From Diphasiastrum complanatum (Eukaryota > Streptophyta > Lycopodiopsida > Lycopodiales > Lycopodiaceae): a DNA stretch of 64,000 nucleotides. Below, piece by piece: positions 41,528-53,581 of the stretch. Location: assembly GCA_029204225.1 (NCBI GenBank), contig CM055108.1, positions 15,400,722 through 15,464,721 on the forward strand. Direction: 5' to 3'. The notes under the pieces are model-generated. The model worked only from the letters and a program-made list of their open reading frames with translations, made no database searches and was not told the DNA's origin. Within the stretch, counting starts at the first letter, position 1, and each line of letters starts with the position of its first letter. The translations under genes and the position numbers were made by a program.

Positions 41528-42982
41528 CATTGATGACTACCCCCATTTTACCAGTGTAATATTCATTAAGAATAAGTCAGAAGCATTCAATTGCTTCAAA
41601 GAATTCAAGCAATATGCTGAGAATCAGACTGGTCAGAAAATCAAGCCCTACGATTTGATTCAAGGGGAGAGTACCTATCAAATGAAATGAAGGACTATTT
41701 GTCATCATGTGGCATGTACCATCAATTTACTACAAGCTACACTCCTCAACAGAATGGAGTAGCTGAGTGCAAGAACCACACACTGTTGGAAGTTGCACGA
41801 TCCATGACAGCCAATGTCCATTTACCTCAAACATTTTGGGCAGAAGCAATCTCTATGGCCTGCTATCTGTAGAACTACTCCAGCACAAAAGGAGTTGATT
41901 CCAAGATACTATTTGAAGCCTACTACGGCTACAAACCAAGCTTGAAACATCTACGTGTTTTCGGATGTCTTTGCTATGCACAAGTGCCATCTGATCTGAG
42001 GAAGAAATTGGACCTAGTAAGTTGTAAGAATATTTTCATCGGCTACGCAACATCACATAAAGCATATCGCGTCTATGATGTTGATACAGGTCAGTCAGCC
42101 GTGATGTTGTCTTTCTTGAAGACAAGCATCACGATTTCAAGTAGAAGCAGCCGATACAAGAGTATGTCACAGCAGCTCCACCATCCATCGTTAGGCAACG
42201 ACCTACGACTGTCCATACAAAGGAGTTTGTCCCAACAAATCCATTTACCATCGATGGGCCCAAACCCACGATTGTTCACCCACAAGATGCTATGATCCCA
42301 GTCATTCACCAAGGAGAATCATCCACTCAAGCACCTACAGTTCGAAGGTCTGCAAGACAACGACAGCAACCTGCTCGTTTTGTCCCTCAGACGTTCATCA
42401 GTCACATTGAACCTACCACAGTTGTAGAAGCTCTGTCAACGCTCGATGCAGACAAATGGAAAGCTACCATGGATGCTGAGTATCAATCTCTAATGAAGAA
42501 CAAGACTTGGAGTCTTGTCATTCCTCCTACAGGTGTAAAGCCAATTGATTCTAAGTGGATCTTTAAGCTGAAGCTTAAGCCAGATGGATCTATATCCAAA
42601 TGGAAAGCTAGATTGGTGGTTAAAGGCTTTGAACAAGTATATGGGATAGACTACACTGAGACCTTTCGTCCAGTGATAAAGCATCAGTCTATTTATAACT
42701 TACTGGCTATAGCTGCTGCAGAAGATTTGGACATTCACCAGATCGACATCTAGATGGCATTCCTACATGGATATATACAAGAAGAGATATTCGTCTATTC
42801 ACCAGAAGGTTACGTCCTTCAAGGCAAGCTGCATATGGTATGTAAATTGCATAAGGCCTTATATGGTCTTAAGAAAGCTCCTAGGGCCTGGTATGACAGA
42901 ATTAATCACTTCTTGTTGCAGCACAATTTTACTTCTTGCTCTGTAGACTGCAATGTATATCTCACGCGTAAAGGGTCAAACT
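41528..42982 (+). pseudogene. COP-4 integrase C-half and RT N-half
   Basis: Integrase: FIDDYPHFTSVIF, TPQQNGVAECKNHT (catalytic Glu kept, about 41745-41790), FWAEAIS then a stop at 41872, HLRVFGCLCYAQVP. RT from about 42420: DADKWKATMDAEYQSLMKNK, DSKWIFKLKLKPDGSISKWK, DYTETFRPV. A TAG at 42751 replaces a codon in the IDxxxAFLHG box, then KALYGLKKAPRAWYDRI continues. The frame runs to 42982, where the LARD-1 LTR begins. Confidence 0.8.
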
Positions 42983-43797
42983 TGTGAAAAATGCAAAAGT
43001 AAGCTTGGTAGAGGCCAAAAATCATGTATATAGGATGATTACACATGTGTGGAGCCTATTACCACATGTGAAAATAGTGTACTTGTCATGTACCATAATC
43101 ATATAGGTTGTACTTATGATTTAATTCAAGTTCTAGAGGCTCAAAAGGCCAAAAACTAGTTTTCTAGATATATGACACATGGCATCAATCTATTGATTGC
43201 ATGAGCCAAATATTTTGGTTAGGTGTCACATCCCATGTGTAGAAGACAGCTCACATGTGTGGAATAAGCTGAGGTAGGCAAATTTGGACTTCTAGAAGAT
43301 TTCCAAGTAGATCTCCATATAGAAGGAAAATGGACCAAAAGTGCTCAAAATAGAAGGTTTTGTCCAAATGTCAGTTTTGCATGATGAATCATCATATGAC
43401 AAAGCACCTTCACACATGTGGGATCAGAGGGATGATCAGTACCACGAGTTCTCACTTATTGTATATATAGAGCCACATTTGGCCATAATCAGTGTGAGAC
43501 ACCAATCTTGGTTTTGGAAGCAATTTTGAGTGATTCTCTCCATTTGTCTACATTTGTTTTGATTGTTTTGAGGTTCTATCAATGTGTACTTGATTTTCAG
43601 GTTGGAGTCCATACTCAGACAATGTTTCACACGTGTGAAACCATAAAGTACACTTACCTTCAATTAATGATTGTTCTTGTTAGGATTTTGTGTCTAGAAT
43701 TGATCTAGATTGATCTTAATCTGAAGTAGATTGATAGATCAAGTAATCTGACAACCAATCCCTCTTGACTCTTGGTCCTTTTTGTACTTTTTGCACA
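42983..43797 (+). repeat. LARD-1 5' LTR
   Basis: TGTGAAAAATGC to TTTTTGCACA, 815 bp. TATATATAG at 43462; the 18-bp palindrome at 43624-43641 lies downstream of it, so it would be in the transcript. CACATGTG variants are scattered through the upstream part. Confidence 0.88.
43624..43641. promoter_or_regulatory. 18-bp G-box palindrome in LARD-1 5' LTR
   Basis: GTTTCACACGTGTGAAAC, perfect palindrome, about 160 bp downstream of the TATA box. Confidence 0.75.
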
Positions 43798-43810
43798 TGG
43801 TATCAGAGCC
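43798..43810 (+). promoter_or_regulatory. LARD-1 primer-binding site
   Basis: TGGTATCAGAGCC directly after the 5' LTR. Confidence 0.9.
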
Positions 43811-45375
43811 AAGTACAAGAGTTTTTGTTGAAATTGATAGGGTTAATCCAAATCAAAGCCAAAATTAGCAGTTTTTTAGAAACTAGTCAAATTTTGTGTA
43901 GCGAGTTGGATTTGATAGCTATCCTCAAAATTTTTGGTCCAGATCTTGTTGTGGGCTGTAGTAACTCTTTTCACACGTGTGAGGCCGTACATCTCCGGTT
44001 TTTACTGAGAAAATTAAAAAATTTGTAGAATTTGACTCACATACCCAATTTGAGTGATTTTTAATGCAAAATCAAGCATTTTCTATAGAGAATCTAATTT
44101 CTTGGTTATTCTTGGATTAGATCAGCCAAGAAATTAAATTTGAAGCTTGAATTAGGTGCATTAATTGATTATCTCTGATTTTTTGAGTGCATGTTGAAGT
44201 TGAGAGAGATTTTGCTAAAAGTCATAAATGAAGGAGTGATATGCAAGGTGAGAGGTTGAAATCCATTGTACCATCACTCTAGATTTGTTCAAGAGTGATA
44301 GGGTCAAGTTTAGAAGCATCAATTTGCTAGAAAACATCTTTGGATTTGTCCTCCAAGTGAAATCTTTGAGAGTTTCTAGTGCAAATAGAGCATCTATGCA
44401 AATCTTTTGTAGAATTTGACATAGATTGGCTTAAATTGAGAGTTCTAGAAAAGAGATTGAGATCCAAGTCACATTGTTCAACCCTACTCAATTTGTTTGA
44501 GTGATTGTAAGGTTTGAAAAGAGTCATTAAGGTGTCTATGACAAATGTGTAGAGAGAGATCCAATTTTCGAAGAGTTCCTTCCTTTGTAGAGGGCAAGAT
44601 CTAGAAGCTCATTTTGTGTTGTTATTGGTGGAGAGTTTGTCTTCTCCTAAGTGATCAAATCTTTCTAAGTGGAATTAGCTCTTTGAAGCACAATATCTTA
44701 GTGAGAAAAATCACAACTTTTGAATTTGAATTTCATTCCAAGTCTTAAAAAGTAGAGTAATTGGTGGAATCCAATAGGAGTGATTGAATTCAATTTGTTG
44801 AGCAAGAATTGACATAGAATGTATGAAACTCAAATTAGTTCTATTCAACTTTCTTTGTGAGAGTGTGAGGGTCAATTTGTGATCCCATTGGATGTCTAGA
44901 ATGAGGAGTCCATATTTGAGTATTCATGCATGGTTGAGATCTTTGAGAATCTCCAATTGTCTAAATTTTTTAAGCTTTGTGAAAAATTGGTGGTATAGTT
45001 TGTTGTCAAATCAAATCAAATTTATTCTAAATCTCAAGTGTGAGTCCAAAAGAAGTGATTAAGTTTGATTTTCATGTATTTGAAACAAAACCCATCTTTT
45101 GTTCAAGAATCTCAAGTGTTGAGAGAACTAGTCAAGTGAAAAGGAAAATCTAGGTGTCAAATCTTTTTCATATCCATTTCAACTTTCAAAAGGAAGAGTC
45201 ATTGGTATTTGATAAGTCCAATAGGAGATTGGATCTGATTTCTTTTGTGATTTGATTCAAAGATTGTGTGCTTTTGTCTTAGTGATCAAAGCAAAGTTTC
45301 CAAGTGACTAGTCATTAATGTGAAGATTTATTCTTAGGTTTGTGATCTAGATCTTTTGTAGATCATTCTAGATTA
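43811..45375 (+). other. LARD-1 long leader
   Basis: About 1.5 kb without a coding signal, low in complexity and rich in AAGTG, TTTGAG and CAATTTG-type words. Contains another TCACACGTGTGA at 43971-43982. Confidence 0.6.
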
Positions 45376-46542
45376 TTGAAGATGTTCAAATCTAGTCTCT
45401 TGAGAGTCACAAATTACATTTGTATAATCATATCACAGGTTTTTATTCACATAGCATCAATAGGTGACATCCTATTAAAGGAAAGAAAGGATCCTAAGTG
45501 CAACCTTTGTGGCAAGGGAGGATATATATTCTCAAGATGCTACAAAAAGAAGACCAATCCATCCAAGAAGAACCAAAGCAAGGAGGCCAAGGTGAGGGAT
45601 TGAATTTCAAGTTCAAAATGCAAATACAAGAAGGACAAGTCCAAGGAAAGGTGTTTCCTTTGTGGAAAGGTGAATGAGGCTTGGAGTCTCACAAGGACTT
45701 GCAAGATTTGTCTTCAAGAGTCCATCACAACACATGTCAAATCTTTTGAAATTTTTCATTTGGAAGTGCATTGTTTGGTTCAAGATGCAAAGATAGATGT
45801 CACTTTCATGAAACTAACTTGGATTTATTTTATGTCCTTGGAAAGTATTTTGTTTGGAACTTTAGATAAGTTCAAACTTATTGTTACGATCCAACAGAAA
45901 TCAATAAAAAATAAGGAGCAGCAATCACAAAATGAAAATAGTTTCATTTATGGTCTCATGTCAACTTATGAAGAACCATTTTGCTTTGAAGAGATTTTTG
46001 TATCTCAAAGGTGGATTAAGGCAATACTGGTTGAGTGTGATGCCATAAAAGATAGCAAAATATGTTTTCCTTGTAAGCTTACACTAGTTATGAAGTCAAG
46101 GAAATGGAAATATCTTCATAATGTAGGATCTTTTGGTTTCAATAAGATCATAAATGATGTGTTCATTCATAAAGATGAAAATTGTAAGTTTTCAATCTTA
46201 AAGGCAAGTTGTAAACTTCTTATGAGAATAAGTGAAGCATCCAAAGTGGACACTTATATCCATAAGCAAGTAGTTAGCCTTATTGAGATGGAAATACCTT
46301 TTGATTTCAATATTGGAAAAATCATGCCAAGTTGTGGTGATTTTTGGACTTATGGTTCTAGCATAAGTAATCTTGATAATCATAGGAAGTGCATATTGAA
46401 TGGTCATACTTGTTGTGACATTATGAGACATGGAGGTCTCAGATTTCCATCAAGAAGGAGCACCATGAAGAGGATCTTAAAGAATCATCTCAAGGTTCAA
46501 GTGTGCCAAGGATTGAGGAGGAGAGACCTTCTCAAGTTGTGA
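45376..46542 (+). pseudogene. LARD-1 internal reading frames, first block
   Basis: 45376-45603 ends with CNLCGKGGYIFSRCYKKK, a CCHC-like knuckle whose His is Tyr, so it looks gag-derived. A second knuckle-like stretch (ERCFLCGKVNEAW, about 45650) follows. 45670-46542 is open and includes EEPFCFEEIFVSQRWIKAIL, which resembles the start of copia RT (EP..F.EA....W..AM). It then departs into unfamiliar sequence with ASCKLLMRISEASKVDTYIH. Function unknown. The first codon here is not ATG. Confidence 0.45.
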
Positions 46543-47285
46543 TTCCAAAAAGAAACTCAAGAAATATGGGTGATTCCATGTGGCTCACATTTCAAGGGAA
46601 AGAGGAGCATATCTCATGCAGTATACATCTCATACTTACTTCTCTTATGTCATTTGATAAATCAATTTGCTTTAGTGAGATCATTGCATCTCCAAATTGG
46701 AGTAAAGCCATACTAGTTGAGTATGAAGTCTCTCTTGACAGCATAGATGATGTTCTTAAAAGGTTGAAATTTATTTTAAATCAATTAGAAAGCAAATGGT
46801 TATTTCATCAAATGTATGCTCTTGAGTCATGTAAGAGCAAAAGTGATTTGTTCACTCATAGTTTGAAAATTTGTATTGAGGCAAATTGTAAACTCTTTAT
46901 GAGAGTAAGTGAATCATCTTCTAAAGACACTTATCTCCATAATGAAGTATTTAGCCTCATTAGATTTGAGATTAGCATGGTAAACAAGCATGAAGATATG
47001 ATGCAAACACTTTGTTATTATAGCATGCATAGTCTTGCCAATTTGGATAAGTCTAATTCTCTAGATCATGGTAACATGATGTTAGATCTTTGTGATCCTA
47101 TTAAGTCTAGAAGAAATCTTTATTTTCTCATGGAGGAGCATGGACATGAAGAAGGAGCAAGCCTCAAGGTCAAACATCTACATGAAAATTGGAAGGAATC
47201 AATTTTGGAGGTGCTAGGATGGTGCAAAGCTCTCAAGTTCATCAAAGATGTCAACATCAAAGAAGCACGATCATGGATATGGTGA
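46503..47285 (+). pseudogene. LARD-1 internal reading frames, second block (related to the first)
   Basis: Open frame containing KSICFSEIIASPNWSKAILV and ANCKLFMRVSESSSKDTYLH, parallel to EEPFCFEEIFVSQRWIKAIL and ASCKLLMRISEASKVDTYIH in the first block. The two blocks therefore look like a tandem duplication, one RT-start-like segment each. No catalytic motifs. Confidence 0.45.
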
Positions 47286-47422
47286 TTTCAGATCAACATC
47301 AAGCTCATTGGCTGATCTTCACACCTTTTGAACCAGCAAAGACCAATTCAGCCCATGGAGTCAAGTTCAAGATCATCATGTTTTCCATCAAGCTAGATTT
47401 ACCAAGCTAGATTTTTGAGGAG

Positions 47423-48255
47423 TGTGAAAAATGCAAAAATAAGCTTGGTAGAGGCCAAAAATCATGTATATAGGATGATTACACATGTGTGGAGCCTGTT
47501 CCCACGTGTGAAAATAGTGTACTTGTCATGTACCATAATCATATAGGTTGTACATATGATTTAATTCAAGTTCTAGAGGCTCAAAAGGCCAAAAACTAGT
47601 TTTCTAGATATATGACACATGGCATCAATCTATTGATTGCATGAGCCAAATATTTTGGTTAGGTGTCACATCCCATGTGTAGAGGACAGCTCACACGTGT
47701 GGAATAAGCTGAAGTAGGCGAATTTGGACTTCTAGAAGATTTCCAAGTAGATCTCCATATAGAAGGAAAATGGACCAAAAGTGCTCAAAATAGAAGGTTT
47801 TGTCCAAGTGTCAGTTTTGCATGATGAATCATCATATGACAAAGCACCTTCACACATGTGGGGTCAGAGGGATGATCAATACCACGAGCTCCCACTTATT
47901 GTATATATAGAGCCACATTTGGCCATAATCAGTGTGAGACACCAATCTTGGTTTTGGAAGCAATTTTGAGTGATTCTCTCCATTTGTCTACATTTGTTTT
48001 GATTGCTTTGAGGTTCTATCAATGTGTACTTGATTTTCAGGTTGGAGTCCATACTCAGACAGTGTTTCACACGTGTGAAACCAGAAAGTACACTTACCTT
48101 CAATTAACGATTGTTCTTGTTAGGATTTTGTGTCTAAGATTGATCTAGATTGATCTTAATCTGAAGTAGATTGATAGATCAAGTAATCTGACAACCAATC
48201 CCTCTTGAGGATCAGATTAGGATCCACTCTTGGTCCTTTTTGTACTTTTTGCACA
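47423..48255 (+). repeat. LARD-1 3' LTR
   Basis: 833 bp, preceded by the purine run TGAGGAG (47416-47422). Carries an extra 18 bp (after CCTCTTGA) relative to the 5' LTR. Palindrome at 48064-48081. Confidence 0.88.
48064..48081. promoter_or_regulatory. 18-bp G-box palindrome in LARD-1 3' LTR
   Basis: GTTTCACACGTGTGAAAC, unchanged although about 2.5% of the LTR has diverged. Confidence 0.75.
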
Positions 48256-49119
48256 AAGCTATGTCATAATAATATTATATGTTGATGATTCTTTAATCAT
48301 CAGCAATTCAAATTAGTTGTTACAGGAAACCAAATCTCTGCTTTCATCAAAGTTTGAGATGATTGATTTAGGCTCAGTCCATTACCTTCTTGGTATGGAG
48401 ATCAGCAGAGATCGCGCAGGCAAAAGGATAACTACTAGCCAAGAATCCTACTTGACTAATGTATTTCGCAAATATGGCATGGAGGACTGCAAGCCCATAG
48501 ACACACCTATGGATCTAGGAGCTAAGCTGTCCAGATACATGTGTCCCAAAACTCAAACAGATAAGCAAAAAATATGCAGGTATCCTTATCAGTCTGTCAT
48601 AGGATCTATTATGTATTCTATGATCTACACACAACCTGATCTAGCATATGTAGTAAGCACATTGTCTCAGTATATGTCCAATCTAGACCCACAGCATTGG
48701 AAAGCTCTGCAAAGGATACTGAGGTACATTCAAGCTACAAAGCACTTTGATTTGAGCTATAATGGCAAAATAGAAGCCGCACTCACATTAACCACTTATT
48801 CAGATTCAGATTGGGTAGGAGACGTGGATACCAGAAAATCCACATCAGGCTACATTTGTTTCCTTGCAGGAGGACCCATCTCATGGAACAACAGCTCTGA
48901 ACCCATGAACTCGTAATAGAACTAAGCATATAGAAGTTCAATTCCATTTTCTTAGAGAGAAAATTTAGAGTAAAGATATTGTACTAAGTTACTGTCATAC
49001 AAACAGTATGTTGGCTGATATTTTGACAAAGCCATTGTCTAGAGATAAGCATTCTACTTTAGTAGGTATATAGAATCTCAATTGCAGATCATATTCATAG
49101 CAGTTAGCTTAAGGGGGAG
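48256..49119 (+). pseudogene. COP-4 RT C-half and RNase H remnant
   Basis: Begins IIILYVDDSLIISN (about 48267), with the YVDD box intact, then SSKFEMIDLGSVHYLLGMEI and SVIGSIMYSMIYTQPDLAYV. RNase H has YSDSDWVGDVDTRKSTSGY, then a deletion joins PISWNNSSEPM to the HIEVQFHFLRE tail. A polypurine tract AAGGGGGAG lies at 49111-49119. Confidence 0.8.
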
Positions 49120-50458
<1,339 letters not shown>

Positions 50459-50472
50459 ATGGTATCAGAGCC

Positions 50473-50797
50473 ACAAAGTTCTACCAGCTGGCACCTGTTT
50501 GGTCGTGGGAGAATGTTGCCCGATTCTGGATATGACATGGAATATTCTAAAAGTCGGCAAAAGGCTCCTACAGTAAACCCAAATGCTACAGGAATGTGGT
50601 AGAGAGCCAGAAGTATTAAGATCAGACAACCAGTTGGCATTTTGTGCATTGGACCTTTAGGCTAGAAAGTGTCATGTGCATTGAATAAGATATTTTAAAC
50701 TTAGCTTTTGCAAGTTCCTAAGCTAGGAAACACAACTTGTACCCTCTTATAAAAAGAGACCATTTTTCTTGTATTTTCATCATTCAAAGGTTAATAG
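50473..50797 (+). other. Leader remnant and possible LTR-like start
   Basis: Non-coding. TGTCATGTGCATTG at about 50670 and TATAAAAAG at about 50747 resemble the start and TATA box of another LTR, which would place the (TC)n tract in its transcribed part. Not confirmed by a pair. Confidence 0.35.
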
Positions 50798-50807
50798 AAC
50801 TCTGTCC

Positions 50808-50888
<81 letters not shown>

Positions 50889-51106
50889 TTCTCTCTTTCC
50901 CTCTCTCATAATCTCTCTTCCCATCTCTTCATGGTAATGTGAGTATGAGAAATGCTTAGTTTTCTTTTATGCAATTTTAGGATCGGATCTTAAGCTAGTT
51001 GGTGAAAGGCAACATCTCCAAGGCTCCTAGTTGGACCGAGCCCACTTCCCATACTACACACGACTGAGAAAAGAGATGGGAAAGCCGTCCTTTTCTTGGC
51101 TTAACA
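50798..51106 (+). repeat. Right arm of the long inverted repeat, with (TC)n
   Basis: Inverted match to 41149-41469, about 9.3 kb apart. Ends in a short A run (ACACAAAAAAAA at about 51106). The arm includes the (TC)n tract. Confidence 0.68.
50821..50883. repeat. (TC)n microsatellite
   Basis: About 31 TC units, the inverse of the GA tract in the left arm. Confidence 0.95.
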
Positions 51107-52083
51107 CAAAAAAAATTTCCTAGAGTTGATGCTCTTGAATTAGTAGGGATTCGAAGCTTATCACTAACTTGGAAGGACCAGGATGTAATATTGAACCATA
51201 TTAAATCTTTTATTTAAATCACAGGTTTAAGTAAGGATCTATTATATCCATTTGAAGGGCATGCCAGTCATCCAAATAAATGGATTCTCCAGTTTTTCGG
51301 AACAAGAGATAATATCCTATATGGATTATAAAACATCTAGATGGATCTGTGGATCTGAAGAATATCAAATAAGGTGGTTAAGGGTTTCCAAGAAGAAAGA
51401 GTTGGTGGTATGAAATATCAGTAATTTTGGAAAGAAAATTCTAGGCCTGTAAAGATTTGGTTATCAATGGAATATTTTAGTACCTTGTCACAATATGGGA
51501 AAAAGAAGACCATTGATTAAATGTTGGGATATTTTGAAAAATTATGAGGTTTAATCTAAATCCCAAATGGATATCACACTCTTTACAAAATCAAAAGTCT
51601 TTAAATATATTTCTTGCTTCACTTCTTAGTAATTTCTTGAATATTAGACATCAAACTAGTTTATATGCTTCTTTCTAGTATGAAGTTATTCTTCTAAAAA
51701 ACTATTATATCATATGAATTACTATTTGTGTGAATAAACTTGGAATTCAGATAAATTCTAAAGTTATCATGTTCAATTTCTTAAACTCAAGATATCTCTT
51801 TTGCACAAAGAAATTTCAGAGGAATGGTAGTTACTATCGCTCGGGGTTGAAAATATTTGAAGAAAAAGTCTTGATTGTTATAGAGTAGATCCTTTTCTAG
51901 GAAAGACAATTATTACTGACTTTTCATGGATTTAGATATTTTCATATATCCTCTTTCCAGTTAACTTTTACAGAAATTGATAATTTCCTTAAATGAGGGG
52001 TGAAGAGTTGGGATAGAATTCTATCTGAGGACCTATTGGATGCATAGTTTTTGGAAGAGAACCAATTGTGGTATAGAAACGTG
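51107..52083. other. Unassigned AT-rich stretch
   Basis: No ORF above background. Short coding-like scraps (LTFTEIDNFLK, about 51960) are too weak to assign. Probably a very old, decayed repeat; it is the target into which COP-5 inserted. Confidence 0.4.
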
Positions 52084-52088
52084 ATTTT

Positions 52089-52770
52089 TGTTAAAAATTC
52101 ACAATTCTAGCTTGACTAGTTTTGGTCATATGACTTGTAAATAGTTAGATGGTCATGATGTGGCTTGTCACACGTGACAAATAGCATAGGATTCCATTCA
52201 TAAGGATGTTCTCAAGTAGACCTAAGTGTTAGAACCTTTGGAATGAGTCCAAATTATGCTTAGATACAAGGGAGAAAAAATAGGAGCTATTTTTGGTAAT
52301 TTTTGCATTGTTGAGGGATCTCCAAGATTCCAACCCTAACTTGGTAGGGATGAAAGATCCACCAAAATTAGCATTAGGGATAGGTTTAGGGCTACTCATA
52401 CCTGCCCAAAACCGTGATGGATCATGTATATATAGGTGATGATATCTCACCAAAATCAATCAAGCAATTTCATGATTTTTCTCTCATAATGGTGCAATTG
52501 CTCTCTATGTTCATAATTGTTTGAGTACTTGTGATTACTAATGATTATAGGATTGAATGTAGGTCTGGTGTACAGTACTCAGACTGTGGTAGGCCGTACT
52601 TTCACACGTGTGAAGCCTTCTTCAAGGATTTGGGCCATTTAGTGAGGTTCAAGCATAGATTTTTGATGGATTTTGATGGTTCAACTTGTGCTAATCTTAT
52701 GAAATCATAATCTATTGTTTCCCTCATCATTTCAAGTGTTTTAGGATCCTTATTTGCTGTAATTTTTACA
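52089..52770 (+). repeat. COP-5 5' LTR
   Basis: TGTTAAAAATTC to TTTTTACA. TATATATAG at 52427-52435. TTGTCACACGTGACAA (7-bp arms) at 52164-52179 and TTCACACGTGTGAA at 52601-52614. Confidence 0.93.
52601..52614. promoter_or_regulatory. G-box palindrome in COP-5 5' LTR
   Basis: TTCACACGTGTGAA, 14-bp perfect palindrome about 165 bp downstream of the TATA box, so within the transcript. Confidence 0.75.
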
Positions 52771-52783
52771 TGGTATCAGAGCC
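52771..52783 (+). promoter_or_regulatory. COP-5 primer-binding site
   Basis: TGGTATCAGAGCC immediately after the 5' LTR. Confidence 0.93.
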
Positions 52784-53581
52784 TAAAGGCTGAAATGAGC
52801 TAAATCCTTAGTTTGCATTCAATTTGATCACATTTTTTGATCTAAATCTTGTGTAGATTGGATCTTAGCATCTAGTATTGATTCTAGAACTCAAAGTGAG
52901 TCAAATACATTGGAGATTGGTGTTGTGTGACTTCATTTGCAGGTGTTTAGGTGTCTAAAACCAGAGGCAAAGTTGAATTCAATTCACATTACCAAGATAG
53001 CAAGTTTTGCTTGCTCCAAGCATTGATTTCTAAGCGTGTTTTGGAGGTGATTTCATAGAGAAGGCTTTCTAGCATTCAAGGAGAGGGAAGATCAGAGTTT
53101 TGGGGACTCTTCAAGGCTGTTCTAAGGTGTAGTAGGCACCTCCTAAAGTGATTTAGGTTCAGTCCAACCATTGCTTGACTTATGCACCAAATTAGATCAA
53201 TTTTTCATCAATTTTGATCATTTTTTGCTTGTGATTGGATAGTAGATTGTGTTGCATCCTCATTAAGTTCCATTTAGATCTTTTACAAGTGATTTTGGAA
53301 GTATATTAGGTTGCTGAAATTCACTCTTGATCAGATCATTTGGAAGCTTTAATGTTCTTTATAGAAAGAGGGGCAATTCTACTAGTATTGTCTACTTCAA
53401 TCAAGCAAGTGCATTGTTTCTAGTATTCTATGATTTGATTTTGTTAGAGATCATTCTTAGATCTTTATAGGAAGTCTATTATTGATCTTTTCAGGTCCCT
53501 AAGAAGTGGGATAAGGTAGACCTTCAATCAAATCAATAGAAGTAACCTTCATTTGTGTCAAGCCCTTGATTAGGAGACTAG
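52784..53581 (+). other. COP-5 leader
   Basis: About 800 nt untranslated, no other feature seen. Confidence 0.7.

Larger units (their letters stand above)
42983..48255 (+). mobile_element. LARD-1: non-autonomous LTR retrotransposon nested in COP-4
   Basis: LTRs of 815 and 833 bp, primer site after the left LTR, polypurine tract before the right. The flanking 5-mers are AAACT (42978-42982) and AAGCT (48256-48260), a target duplication with one mismatch. About 20 substitutions and one 18-bp indel separate the LTRs (about 2.5%). The internal 3.6 kb has no recognisable protease, integrase, RT or RNase H, so it depends on other copia proteins. Confidence 0.85.

Noticed and set aside
50798-51106. 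SINE with A-rich tail
   Set aside because: An A run follows the right arm, but there is no A/B box promoter that I can see, and the left arm lacks the tail.
51107-52083. Endogenous caulimovirid fragment
   Set aside because: Short coding-like scraps exist but no RT, RNase H, coat or movement-protein motif could be recognised.
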